This document shows, piece by piece, positions 12,547 to 19,165 of a stretch of 29,191 nt of DNA. Location of the stretch: IMG/VR virus record IMGVR_UViG_3300009030_000013, positions 1 to 29,191 of that record, one strand, 5' to 3'. The notes beneath the pieces were generated by a model. It was not told the DNA's origin and did no database searches. It worked only from the letters and a program-made list of their open reading frames with translations. How positions within the stretch are numbered: position 1 is the first letter of the stretch; each line of letters opens with the position of its first letter. A program made the translations under genes and the position numbers. Source of the DNA: a virus.

Positions 12547-13927
12547 GAAAGTGTTGGTCTATGGTGTTGGCGAAGTTGTCGACATCGTGCGGACCGCAGA
12601 CAAGACGATCCAGGTACCGAAGGATATGGATCTGGACATCGCCATCGACTGGATGATTCGTCGTCGGGACGAAGAGAACCAGTACATCAATGCCAACGAG
12701 AGGTTCAACTTCTTCCCAAGTGAGGGAGCAGTGGCCTTGGCCAAGGCATTGGAACGGAGGTACGGCTGGAGCGTACAGAAGGTAAAGATGGGAGCCTTTG
12801 GTCCCGAGCCTCCGGAGATGGTGGCCATCGAGGTGGAAGCAGGCAAGACAATCCACGTACCGTGGGGACAAAGCCAGATTCCAGGCATGGGTGATGGGTA
12901 CGTGGAGACAGGCATGTGGAAGCGCAAGGAAATCCCTGCCTTCCAGCTGTCGGGTCACTTCCGCAAGAAGCACGAGGTGGAATTCAAGCAGCTGTGCAAC
13001 GAGGTGAAGCACATCGCCCTGACCGAAAGCATCTATCGGGGTAAGGCGATGAGCGTCAGCTGGGATCTCAGCAAGGCAACGGCCTTGCAGGATCTCTACC
13101 CCACCTTCATGACACCGGATGGGAACAAGGAGCTGATCTTCTCGGACCATGTGAACCACATGATCCAAGCAAATCTCTTCGCTCCCATCCAGATGACCCA
13201 GTCCTTCCGGGACAACGGCATCCCTCTCAAGACAGGGGTGCTGCTCGAAGGGCCGTATGGGTGCGGGAAGACACTCACTGCACACAAGCTGGCTGCTACC
13301 TGCATCGAACATGGCTGGACCTTCATCATGGTCGAGACACCGGACTACCTGCCACAGTTGATTGACTTTGCCAAGCAGTACCAGCCTGCCGTCCTGTTCT
13401 GTGAAGACATCGATCGGAAGATGGGTACCCAACGACGCAACCAGGAGGTGGACAAGATCCTCAACACAGTCGATGGGGTACACACCAAGAACAGCGAGGT
13501 CATGCTGGTACTCACCACCAATCACATCGAAACCATCAGCAAAGCCATGCTGCGACCAGGTCGTATCGATGTGGTGATTCCCGTCGAGCCTCCGGATGCC
13601 GAGGCAGTCGAGAGACTGATCCGGTACTACGGAGGGGGACTCATCGATCCCTTCGAAGATCTGACTGATGTCGGGGATGTATTGAGGGGAGAGATCCCGG
13701 CTACGATCCGTGAAGTCGTTGAGCGCGCGAAGCGCAGTGCCACTCTACTGTCGGGAGGTAAGGGGAAGCTCGTCATCGACGGGGAAGCACTGGTGTACGC
13801 CGCACAGGGGATGCTCAAGCATCTCGCTCTGCTCAAGCCAGAGGACGTAGAGCCTCTCCATCCACTCGTGGTCATGGGTGAGACCCTGGCTGAGGGGCTG
13901 CACTACCACGCCGACAACACGGAGTAG
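12539..13927 (+). CDS. AAA+ ATPase (Cdc48/FtsH-like ATPase module)
   Basis: A 462-residue protein. Residues 1-200 form an N-terminal region of unknown fold. The AAA+ core follows: Walker A GPYGCGKT (238-245), Walker B VLFCEDID (285-292), sensor-1 TTN (326-328) and the R-P-G-R-I-D box (339-344) that carries the trans-acting arginines in classical AAA proteins. The C-terminal helical lid runs to about 430. No protease (HExxH) domain is present. Such ATPases unfold or remodel protein complexes as hexamers. Possible roles include remodelling host or replication complexes or countering a host defence assembly. Start ATG with AAGGAG upstream. It is the largest gene of the plus-strand block. Confidence 0.9.
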   Translation: MPKKVLVYGVGEVVDIVRTADKTIQVPKDMDLDIAIDWMIRRRDEENQYINANERFNFFPSEGAVALAKALERRYGWSVQKVKMGAFGPEPPEMVAIEVEAGKTIHVPWGQSQIPGMGDGYVETGMWKRKEIPAFQLSGHFRKKHEVEFKQLCNEVKHIALTESIYRGKAMSVSWDLSKATALQDLYPTFMTPDGNKELIFSDHVNHMIQANLFAPIQMTQSFRDNGIPLKTGVLLEGPYGCGKTLTAHKLAATCIEHGWTFIMVETPDYLPQLIDFAKQYQPAVLFCEDIDRKMGTQRRNQEVDKILNTVDGVHTKNSEVMLVLTTNHIETISKAMLRPGRIDVVIPVEPPDAEAVERLIRYYGGGLIDPFEDLTDVGDVLRGEIPATIREVVERAKRSATLLSGGKGKLVIDGEALVYAAQGMLKHLALLKPEDVEPLHPLVVMGETLAEGLHYHADNTE

Positions 13928-13959
13928 TCAGGGAGATGTGCCCCCCAGCACATCCCTGA
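13928..13959 (+). promoter_or_regulatory. Stem-loop at the AAA+ gene end
   Basis: TCAGG+GATGTGC (within 13928-13941, with a 2-base GA bulge) pairs with GCACATC+CCTGA (13948-13959), starting right at the AAA+ stop codon. The loop is C-rich. It may end or stabilise the ATPase mRNA. No U-tract follows directly. Confidence 0.5.
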
Positions 13960-13962
13960 TGA

Positions 13963-14021
13963 GGGGTCGGTGTGGCTTCGGTTTGTTCTTTTCCTCAGCC
14001 GCATCGGCCCCGTTCACGGGG
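13963..14021 (+). promoter_or_regulatory. Mutually exclusive hairpins covering a ribosome binding site
   Basis: GGGGTCGGTGTGGCT (13963-13977) pairs over all 15 positions with AGCCGCATCGGCCCC (13997-14011), using three G-U wobbles. The CCCC at its 3' end can instead form CCCCG-TTCA-CGGGG (14008-14021), and GGGGAGA at 14018-14024 is the ribosome site of the 14029 gene. Forming the large stem would leave the ribosome site free; forming the small one would hide it. The loop contains TTCTTTTCC. Confidence 0.5.
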
Positions 14022-14028
14022 AGATTAC

Positions 14029-14199
14029 ATGCTCAAGACCACCGTTACATTCACCATCGAATGGTGTGAAGAGATGACAGAGGAGGATCTACATGCAGTG
14101 GAGGAGGCTGTTCGGAATCAGAGCCTTCGTCTCAGGAATGAGATCAAGCGAGCCTACCCCGATGTCGACATTGGAGCAGTGGAGATCAGTCACCGATGA
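14029..14199 (+). CDS. Small hypothetical protein
   Basis: A 56-residue protein (MLKTTVTFTIEWCEEMTEED..., then RNEIKRAYPDVDIGAVEISH), with a beta-strand, a helix and a short strand. GGGGAGA lies 5 bases upstream of the ATG, within alternative RNA hairpins. No family is recognised. It overlaps the next gene by 38 bases. Confidence 0.6.
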   Translation: MLKTTVTFTIEWCEEMTEEDLHAVEEAVRNQSLRLRNEIKRAYPDVDIGAVEISHR

Positions 14200-14563
14200 C
14201 ATCAGAGTACGTGCAGCTCAGGTAGAGCATGACATTGGTCGACTCACGGGCACAGCCGGGGGTATCAACCATGATCAGATCGATCTGCTTGCAGGTTGGT
14301 CTGCCTTCGGGAGAGCCAATGGCTTCTGCATGACCGATGCCTGTCGCAACACAGTCAGTCAGCTTGAAGAAGATCCACTCTACTGTCACAAATGCATGGA
14401 GAGTCAGAAGGAACAAGGTGCATCCATGGGTAAGGAATTCAGGATCGAGATGCACTGTCCCTACTGTCGATGGACTCTCTTCGATACCTCAATGCTGTGG
14501 TTCGAGCAGCTCTCGAAGTGTCCAGGCTGTCAGTATCCATTGATGAAAGGAATCATTCAATGA
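14162..14563 (+). CDS. Double zinc-ribbon protein
   Basis: A 133-residue protein with two metal-binding units. The first is CMTDAC (about 55-60) with CHKC (about 76-79). The second is CPYC (about 100-103) with CPGC (about 121-124). The region between (QKEQGASMGKEFRIEMHCPY) could contain an internal start at 14428. The ATG at 14162 is chosen as the last plausible in-frame start upstream of the conserved part; its ribosome site is weak, so translational coupling to the overlapping gene is likely. Role unknown: nucleic-acid or protein adaptor. Confidence 0.6.
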   Translation: MSTLEQWRSVTDDIRVRAAQVEHDIGRLTGTAGGINHDQIDLLAGWSAFGRANGFCMTDACRNTVSQLEEDPLYCHKCMESQKEQGASMGKEFRIEMHCPYCRWTLFDTSMLWFEQLSKCPGCQYPLMKGIIQ

Positions 14564-14835
14564 CATGGAAGAAGGTATGGCTAGAGGGAGACAACAGAAC
14601 CCTGGATCTCACAGACAAGAAGGCATGGCCCACACTGCAAAAGACAGGCGATGTCAATCGATTGAACGAGAAGCCCCACTCCGTTCAAGATTTTGGCAGA
14701 GAGCAAGTGATCTATGCCCGAACAGACAGTGGTCAGACCGTGAAGTGGATTCGAAATGACAAGGAACTCAAGGCAACCAAAGCCAACCGGTTCTACAAGG
14801 GACCGAGGCAACGTCCCTCATCTATCTATGAGTGA
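14560..14835 (+). CDS. Basic hypothetical protein
   Basis: A 91-residue basic protein starting MTWKKVWLEGDNRTLDLTDK, with REQVIYARTDSGQTVKWIRN and a basic tail (KATKANRFYKGPRQRPSS). ATGA overlap with the zinc-ribbon gene. The alternating pattern suggests a small beta-rich fold. No family is recognised. Confidence 0.65.
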   Translation: MTWKKVWLEGDNRTLDLTDKKAWPTLQKTGDVNRLNEKPHSVQDFGREQVIYARTDSGQTVKWIRNDKELKATKANRFYKGPRQRPSSIYE

Positions 14836-14854
14836 CACGAAGGAGGAAAAGAAC

Positions 14855-15316
14855 ATGACTGATGACACCGGAGACAGTGGAAATCTGGTAGATCCTCGAT
14901 TGCAACGCTCCATCTATCTCATCACTGAATTGGCTCACTGTTTGATGAGCCTACCCAAGGACGACACATCCGCCATGGTTCACATGGCAGAGCAATGCAT
15001 CCATGACGCCATGGAAATGCACAGCAAGATGCATGACGAGACCCAGGAACAGATCAAGGAACATGGTGGTTGGGATCAGGTGCCAGATGACTTCAAGAGA
15101 AAGATGCAGCGAACCTGTGCAGCGGAGGCACAGGAGTGGATCACCTGTGCCGCAGCCATGGCTTGCGCTGCGGCATGGAACCCAGCCTGCAGTGACATCC
15201 ATCTCGATCCCGAAATGCTGACACAGATGCGAGAGATGACCACAGCCATGAGTGAATTCAATGAGAGGGAACAAACGAAGGAAGGTGGAGATCGCAAGCT
15301 GAGGTCCGTGAAATGA
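14855..15316 (+). CDS. Helical Met/Cys/Ala-rich hypothetical protein
   Basis: A 153-residue protein, nearly all helical, rich in Met, His, Cys and Ala (CIHDAMEMHSKMHDETQEQI; TCAAAMACAAAWNPACSD). AAGGAGG lies 9 bases before the ATG at 14855; an in-frame ATG at 14828 has no ribosome site. The many Met, His and Cys residues could bind metal. ATGA overlap with the next gene. No family is recognised. Confidence 0.65.
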   Translation: MTDDTGDSGNLVDPRLQRSIYLITELAHCLMSLPKDDTSAMVHMAEQCIHDAMEMHSKMHDETQEQIKEHGGWDQVPDDFKRKMQRTCAAEAQEWITCAAAMACAAAWNPACSDIHLDPEMLTQMREMTTAMSEFNEREQTKEGGDRKLRSVK

Positions 15317-15564
15317 CAAGAGCTCCTGCTCAATTTGAAATCAACATGGACCTGAAGCAAGGCGTAGTTCTCAACAGTGTGGGTGTCTCCTTCTCCATCT
15401 ACGACAAGCGAGATAGCAAAGAGACAGAGGATGCCAAGATGCTGGGCACCCTGATTATCAGTGGAGGTGGATTGCGTTTCATCCCTGCAGGCCACCGCCG
15501 TGCATACAAGGTCCAGTGGGGTGAGCTGACAGAGATCATCAAAGTCTTCGGTCGATTGTCATAG
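15313..15564 (+). CDS. Small beta-rich hypothetical protein
   Basis: An 83-residue protein (FEINMDLKQGVVLNSVGVSF, then MLGTLIISGGGLRFIPAGHR, then YKVQWGELTEIIKVF) predicted to be mainly beta-strands. ATGA overlap with the gene before; the next gene starts two bases after its stop. No family is recognised. Confidence 0.68.
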   Translation: MTRAPAQFEINMDLKQGVVLNSVGVSFSIYDKRDSKETEDAKMLGTLIISGGGLRFIPAGHRRAYKVQWGELTEIIKVFGRLS

Positions 15565-15566
15565 CG

Positions 15567-15944
15567 ATGGGTCGGAAGACAGAGACCGATCCGCCTGAGT
15601 TGCTCAGCACACAAGAGAGAGAGGAACTCCGGTCATGGTGTGAGTCTAAATATCCTCAGTTCCTCCCTCGTCTGGCGGCGATGTGGCAGAGCTGTCGAGA
15701 CTGGCATCTGGCACGTGGGATCCAACGTGTGGTTTGGTCTGCTGTCTTCCGACAGTGGATTCGGAAGGAGCAGGAGTGGCAAGAGGGGAAGAGAGACCGA
15801 GAATCGAGGGGACACGGAGGAAGGCACCGGGTCGATAGTCATCAGGATCCAGAGTCTCTGGCTCGGATACTCCATTCTCTGAGGGGTGGGGTCGTACCCA
15901 CCCAGACCACTGATCAAAAGAAGCATAAACCAGAGGACAGCTGA
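15567..15944 (+). CDS. Trp-rich helical protein, replication-organiser-like C-terminal pattern
   Basis: A 125-residue protein. The N-terminal 75 residues form a convincing helical unit (LRSWCESKYPQFLPRLAAMW, SCRDWHLARGIQRVVWSAVF, RQWIRKEQEW). The spacing W..C.dWh..rg..r..W.a.fr.WIrkE resembles the last segment of phage replisome-organiser or primosomal DnaT-like proteins, here without a DNA-binding N-terminal domain. The C-terminal 50 residues are disordered. The opposite-strand ORF overlaps this 3' part tail to tail. Role inferred weakly. Confidence 0.65.
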   Translation: MGRKTETDPPELLSTQEREELRSWCESKYPQFLPRLAAMWQSCRDWHLARGIQRVVWSAVFRQWIRKEQEWQEGKRDRESRGHGGRHRVDSHQDPESLARILHSLRGGVVPTQTTDQKKHKPEDS

Positions 15945-16143
15945 CCTTCTTCTTCGAGTGCAGCAGCTCAGTAGCCACCACAATTAGAGCCAGGGTACGG
16001 GTGCCTCCCGTATCTGACTTGATGAAGTTGTAGAGGGTACGACGACTCACCCCTCTACCTCCTCGATCCACATGGATGATCGCGCGCAGCAAGCGCGCGG
16101 GACCCAGGGCTTCACGCTTCATGTAGCTGGACAAAGTACCCAT
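15646..16143 (-). CDS. Candidate opposite-strand helix-turn-helix protein
   Basis: A 165-codon ORF and the only supported minus-strand gene inside the plus block. Its first 66 residues lie outside the convergent gene and read like a small DNA-binding domain: LGPARLLRAIIHV, then GRGVSRRTLYNFIK (turn and recognition helix) and RTLALIVVATELLHSKKK. The remaining 99 residues overlap the 15567 gene antisense and may be incidental. It starts with ATG 45 bases from the divergent ERF gene, which is a typical layout for a regulator controlling a neighbouring promoter. AGGA about 10 bases upstream is only a fair ribosome site. Confidence 0.45.
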   Translation of the reverse strand: MGTLSSYMKREALGPARLLRAIIHVDRGGRGVSRRTLYNFIKSDTGGTRTLALIVVATELLHSKKKVSCPLVYASFDQWSGWVRPHPSENGVSEPETLDPDDYRPGAFLRVPSILGLSSPLATPAPSESTVGRQQTKPHVGSHVPDASLDSSATSPPDEGGTEDI

Positions 16144-16187
16144 AGATGCAGTATCCTACACACTCAACAAACCGCAAGGGGTACGCC

Positions 16188-16988
16188 ATGGCACTCAGTG
16201 AAGACGTTCGGATCATCGCTACAGCTCTGAATGAAGTGAAGAAGAAGATCAGTCACATCGACAAGACCGGCAGCAACCCTCACTTCAAGTACGACTTCGT
16301 GGAGGAAGCCCACCTCATCGCTGAAGTGCGCTCTGCATTGATTGAACAGGGGCTGATCATGGCTCCATGTGTGAGTCAGCCTGTTCAGGTGTTCACAGAG
16401 CAGGGCCGAGACAAGAATCAAACCAGTGTGGTGTTCGTCCAGGAGTACAGCTTGACTCATGTGAGTGGGGCTATCTGGCCACACCGCATCGCTGTCGTGG
16501 CCGCAGGCCAGGACTCAGGAGACAAGCATGTCTGGAAAGCCAGTACCGGAGCGAGCAAGTACGCCCTCATGCGACTGCTCCAGCTCTCGACAGGTGATGA
16601 TCCTGAGGCAGATGTAGGAGTTGATCAGCGAAGTGGGAGTGGTGTTCAAACGAAGCCAGCACTGCGAACTGGTCAAGCTGTTTCACGCCCTGGTCCACGT
16701 CAGTCCGTAGAGGCTGTGCTGGAGCGGTACGATGAAGAAGCCAAGGCCGACAGTCAGCTGCTCAAGGACGTGGGTCTCTACCGCAAAGCCTTCGCCAAGG
16801 CAGAGGCGATCCATGGCAAGCCCGCTCTCGATGGCAACGACCGACTCAAATTCAGTGTACTGGACGAAGCCCTCAAACGCATCGGTCTCGACAGCCCTAA
16901 CCAGCTGAAGGTGAAGGACATTCCTCCCCTGCTGGACATCATCGCTGACTTCCAAGACGCTGACTTCCAAAACACTGACTTCACATAG
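16188..16988 (+). CDS. erf: ERF-family single-strand annealing protein
   Basis: A 266-residue recombinase. Residues 15-60 contain VKKKISHIDKTGSNPHFKYD, FVEEAHLIAEVRSALIEQGL, then a beta-rich part and ASKYALMRLLQLSTGDDPE at about 125, matching the ERF domain that anneals complementary single strands. The C-terminal 130 residues are a linker and a helical tail, ending with a short repeat (FQDADFQNTDFT). The ATG at 16188 is preceded by AAGGGG. No exonuclease partner is visible nearby. It likely supports replication-linked recombination or end joining. Confidence 0.9.
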   Translation: MALSEDVRIIATALNEVKKKISHIDKTGSNPHFKYDFVEEAHLIAEVRSALIEQGLIMAPCVSQPVQVFTEQGRDKNQTSVVFVQEYSLTHVSGAIWPHRIAVVAAGQDSGDKHVWKASTGASKYALMRLLQLSTGDDPEADVGVDQRSGSGVQTKPALRTGQAVSRPGPRQSVEAVLERYDEEAKADSQLLKDVGLYRKAFAKAEAIHGKPALDGNDRLKFSVLDEALKRIGLDSPNQLKVKDIPPLLDIIADFQDADFQNTDFT

Positions 16989-16994
16989 ATTCCA

Positions 16995-17090
16995 AGAGAC
17001 AGAGGCACGCTCTGCCATCCTCGTCACCCGACGAGAGGTTCTCGGTCGGGACCGAGGGGATGGGTTTGGGAGGGATGTGTCTCTGTCTCT
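16995..17090 (+). promoter_or_regulatory. Large compound hairpin before the 17107 gene
   Basis: AGAGACAGAG (16995-17004) pairs perfectly with CTCTGTCTCT (17081-17090). Inside, CCATC+CTCG (17015-17023) pairs with CGAG+GATGG (17053-17063, 2-base bulge). CCCGAC (17027-17032) pairs with GTCGGG (17045-17050) across an internal loop, and GAGA pairs with TCTC at the tip. The AAGGAG ribosome site follows five bases after the outer arm. It is the largest helix of the leader series. Confidence 0.65.
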
Positions 17091-17106
17091 ATTCAAGGAG
17101 ATAGAA

Positions 17107-17442
17107 ATGCAAAAGACTGAGAGAGAGCGCGACGACAAGGCATGTTACGTCGGGGACCACGTCTGGATCCGACGACATCGTAGTGAATCCGACAAAGTGG
17201 GGTCATTCGCCCTCAATCTGGCACCAGAAGATCACCCTGACCCGGCTACAGCAGAGGTGAGTGTCATTCATTTCCAACCCGAGATCTGGGATGCCGTCAA
17301 TGACTGGCTGGATCGCTGGCGTAACGATCCAGAGATCATGGAAGAGGAACGCATGGCACGGGCGGAGGCCAGAGCCGACGCCATGAAGGAAGAGGCAGCC
17401 ACCACATCCGACGTTCCACGTGGAACATTGGATATGTCATGA
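17107..17442 (+). CDS. Acidic hypothetical protein
   Basis: A 111-residue protein starting MQKTERERDDKACYVGDHVW. A beta-rich centre (SFALNLAPEDHPDPATAEVS, VIHFQPEIWDAVNDWLDRW) is followed by a long charged helix (EEERMARAEARADAMKEEAA). AAGGAG precedes the ATG. ATGA overlap with the next gene. No family is recognised. Confidence 0.68.
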   Translation: MQKTERERDDKACYVGDHVWIRRHRSESDKVGSFALNLAPEDHPDPATAEVSVIHFQPEIWDAVNDWLDRWRNDPEIMEEERMARAEARADAMKEEAATTSDVPRGTLDMS

Positions 17443-17627
17443 CACGCATCGACACCAAGATGGCAGGCATTGCCTTGGCCATCGCCATTCACCACAGAGA
17501 GATGACGACACCCGACCGAGCTCTCACTCCAACCCATGGTACTACCTATCGGAGCCTATTGGATGACCTCTTGAAGGAAGCCAAGGAGATGTACGGCGAA
17601 GACCTGGAGAAGGTTCCCAATGGCTAG
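17439..17627 (+). CDS. Small helical hypothetical protein
   Basis: A 62-residue protein (MTRIDTKMAGIALAIAIHHR, then YRSLLDDLLKEAKEMYGEDL), with two amphipathic helices. It is coupled by ATGA to the gene upstream and overlaps the next gene by eight bases. No family is recognised. Confidence 0.62.
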   Translation: MTRIDTKMAGIALAIAIHHREMTTPDRALTPTHGTTYRSLLDDLLKEAKEMYGEDLEKVPNG

Positions 17628-17895
17628 TATCAAATTCGGCAGGTACCACATCGAACATGACGGCGTCTCTTGGATGATGTGCCATGGATGGAAACGACGG
17701 AGAGCTAACAACCGGATGTATCCCATCAAGGCAGGGTGGTATGGCGATCTGCATCAGGTGGCCAAGGCATTGGTGGATGCTGAGATGGTAGAGGCAGCGG
17801 AGCTCCCGCTCATGCTGCGAGAGGTGGTCGAACTGGTCACTTTGAAGCTCAAGGACCTAGAGGCAGAGGTTCTGCTGGAAGATGTCAAACGATGA
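17620..17895 (+). CDS. Small hypothetical protein
   Basis: A 91-residue protein: an N-terminal beta-hairpin-like part (IKFGRYHIEHDGVSWMMCHG), then YPIKAGWYGDLHQVAKALVD and a C-terminal helix (LREVVELVTLKLKDLEAEVL). The layout resembles widespread phage/plasmid small proteins in which a tryptophan-rich strand region precedes a C-terminal coiled helix. ATGA overlap with the next gene. Confidence 0.65.
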   Translation: MASIKFGRYHIEHDGVSWMMCHGWKRRRANNRMYPIKAGWYGDLHQVAKALVDAEMVEAAELPLMLREVVELVTLKLKDLEAEVLLEDVKR

Positions 17896-18191
17896 GGGGT
17901 CACTACATCCTTGAAGGACACACACCTGTCTCTTGTGATCTCATGACATGGGGCAGGTCCCTTACGTTGCATAATCGGATCGTAAAGAAGGAAGCCATCG
18001 GTGACAGCCTAGTATCAACAGTGTTCCTTGGCCTTGATCATGAAGCTGGAAACGAACCACCCCTGCTATTCGAGACACTGGTGTTCGAAGGTCCACTGGC
18101 TGATGAGATGGATCGATACTCCACCTGGGAGCAAGCAGAGCAGGGTCATGCAGCTATGGTGGAGAGAGTCAAGAATCAGGTCGAGCGGTAG
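17892..18191 (+). CDS. Widespread phage hypothetical protein (YILEGHTPV / STVFLGLDH type)
   Basis: A 99-residue protein with HYILEGHTPVSCDLMTWGRS at the N-terminus, then GDSLVSTVFLGLDHEAG (about 37-53), PLLFETLVFEGPL (about 57-69) and DRYSTWEQAEQGHAAMVERV (about 74-93). I recognise this motif order from many unrelated phages, where it is annotated only as hypothetical. It is the last gene of the plus-strand block, and its stop touches the start of the terminator-like stem. Confidence 0.8.
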   Translation: MRGHYILEGHTPVSCDLMTWGRSLTLHNRIVKKEAIGDSLVSTVFLGLDHEAGNEPPLLFETLVFEGPLADEMDRYSTWEQAEQGHAAMVERVKNQVER

Positions 18192-18282
18192 AGTCCTGCT
18201 GTCATCGGTGACACCCCATGACAGTAGTGACTCCCGTTAGACAGAGGGGGAGGTGGAATTGCCATTTCGCCACCTCTCCCTC
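18191..18282. terminator. Back-to-back stem-loops between convergent gene blocks
   Basis: GAGTC+CTGTCAT (18191-18205) pairs with ATGACAG+GACTC (18218-18233), a 12-bp helix with an internal loop. GAGGGGGAGGTGG (18244-18256) pairs with CCACCTCTCCCTC (18270-18282) over 13 positions with one G-U; this second stem lies inside the 3' end of the minus-strand gene. The position between converging blocks argues for bidirectional termination, although neither stem has a U-tract. Confidence 0.6.
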
Positions 18283-18542
18283 ACTGACTTGACCAGCTTC
18301 AACGTCCTGTTGGAGCAAGTACGACACATCGCTGGGCTAGCGAGGTGTTCAACCCCGTATCGAAACACGTAGTCACTGTAGGTGTGGAGAGCGGCTCCAC
18401 AGATACAGCTAAACTGAGCAGATCTGTACCCAGTTGAACTACCAAAATGAAAATGTGAAGTTGAGCCCGGTTCGCTTGGTTCCCACTGCTGAACCTTTTC
18501 CAAAAAGTACGCCAAGGACTGGAACCAGTCGATCGGGGACAT
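18237..18542 (-). CDS. Small Cys-cluster protein, last gene of the late operon
   Basis: A 101-residue protein starting MSPIDWFQSLAYFLEKVQQW. It carries CICG (about 45-48) and CRTC (about 71-74), compatible with a zinc site, followed by a basic helix (LKLVKSVRERWRNG). The ATG lies seven bases after the previous stop. In-frame codons further upstream overlap the membrane-protein gene and are not used. No family is recognised. Its place after the lysis genes is unusual for a zinc protein. Confidence 0.6.
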   Translation of the reverse strand: MSPIDWFQSLAYFLEKVQQWEPSEPGSTSHFHFGSSTGYRSAQFSCICGAALHTYSDYVFRYGVEHLASPAMCRTCSNRTLKLVKSVRERWRNGNSTSPSV

Positions 18543-18549
18543 GCCTTTG

Positions 18550-18840
18550 TCAGAGGAGGAAGACACCCAGCACCACACCCGTCACACCACCGATGGCATA
18601 GAAGGACCAATCGAGCCGAGCATCCCACCAGTCATGGCTTGGATACTGCATCCACTCCCGGTAGAAGAGGAACGCAAGGGACATGAGAGACAGGACGATG
18701 GCTACGAGCATCGCCAACACACCCAGGTAGCGGTACGTCACGAATGGCAGGATGAATGAAGCTCCAGCCCACAGGAAGTGGAGAGGCTGGTCCCTCACGT
18801 TGCGAAGAATGTTCTTCTTGAGGGTACGGTGGGGACTCAT
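18550..18840 (-). CDS. Small membrane protein downstream of the spanins
   Basis: A 96-residue protein with three hydrophobic stretches: LHFLWAGASFILPFV (about 22-36), LGVLAMLVAIVLSLMSLAFL (about 40-60) and SFYAIGGVTGVVLGVFLL at the end. The basic N-terminus (SPHRTLKKNILRN) suggests N-in topology. Its ATG overlaps the stop of the upstream mini-gene (TGATG). It could be a second holin or antiholin, or an inner-membrane accessory of lysis; it is not otherwise recognised. Confidence 0.68.
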   Translation of the reverse strand: MSPHRTLKKNILRNVRDQPLHFLWAGASFILPFVTYRYLGVLAMLVAIVLSLMSLAFLFYREWMQYPSHDWWDARLDWSFYAIGGVTGVVLGVFLL

Positions 18841-18920
18841 CACGTTACCGGCCTGAGCCTACTGCGGGGCTGTGAATCCAGCAGCGTCAGCGACTTGATG
18901 ACCTTTTCGAGGTGACTCAT
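18840..18920 (-). CDS. 26-residue coupled mini-gene
   Basis: A 26-codon frame starting MSHLEKVIKSLTLLDS and ending in a basic RSRLRPVT. The ATG overlaps the o-spanin stop as ATGA, and its stop overlaps the following ATG as TGATG, so it fills the gap exactly and would keep ribosomes moving from the spanin to the membrane-protein gene. The predicted product is an amphipathic basic helix. It may be a true peptide or only a coupling device. Confidence 0.5.
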   Translation of the reverse strand: MSHLEKVIKSLTLLDSQPRSRLRPVT

Positions 18921-19165
18921 GGCTTCTTACCTGCCAGCTGGCAGTTGGCTCGGTACTCGGTGTTGGCCCACTTGATCCAGATCAGGGTCTCCTGGTAGCC
19001 ACCATCCTTGAGCATCCGGTAGCTGTGGCCCATGCGAGTCAAGCTCTTGCGGAAGTCTTGGCCCTCCGTGCAGAAGGGCTCAAGGATCGGGCGTGTCACG
19101 CAGCCAATCAGCCACAGACTGAGCATGAGCAGCGAGCTCACGTGAAGCATTCTTCTTTCGCTCAA
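18917..19165 (-). CDS. Outer-membrane lipoprotein spanin (o-spanin, Rz1-like)
   Basis: An 82-residue protein with a lipoprotein signal: basic n-region (MSERRMLH), hydrophobic core (SSLLMLSLW) and lipobox L-I-G-C with Cys22 as the lipidation site. The mature part has two further cysteines and a helical region (RKSLTRMGHSYRMLKDGGYQ). It starts with TTG, with GGAGG six bases upstream; an ATG at 19150 is an alternative. It overlaps the upstream inner-membrane gene out of frame, the classic Rz/Rz1 layout. With the i-spanin it fuses inner and outer membranes in the last lysis step. Unlike many Rz1 proteins it is not proline-rich. Confidence 0.75.
   Translation of the reverse strand: MSERRMLHVSSLLMLSLWLIGCVTRPILEPFCTEGQDFRKSLTRMGHSYRMLKDGGYQETLIWIKWANTEYRANCQLAGKKP

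Noticed and set aside
12380-13525. A 381-codon minus-strand open frame
   Set aside because: It lies antisense to the AAA+ ATPase, whose motifs are unambiguous; the product is His/Leu/Val-rich mirror sequence without motifs.
18191-18233. Classical intrinsic terminator
   Set aside because: The stem is good but a U-tract is missing, so it is only called terminator-like on the basis of its convergent position.
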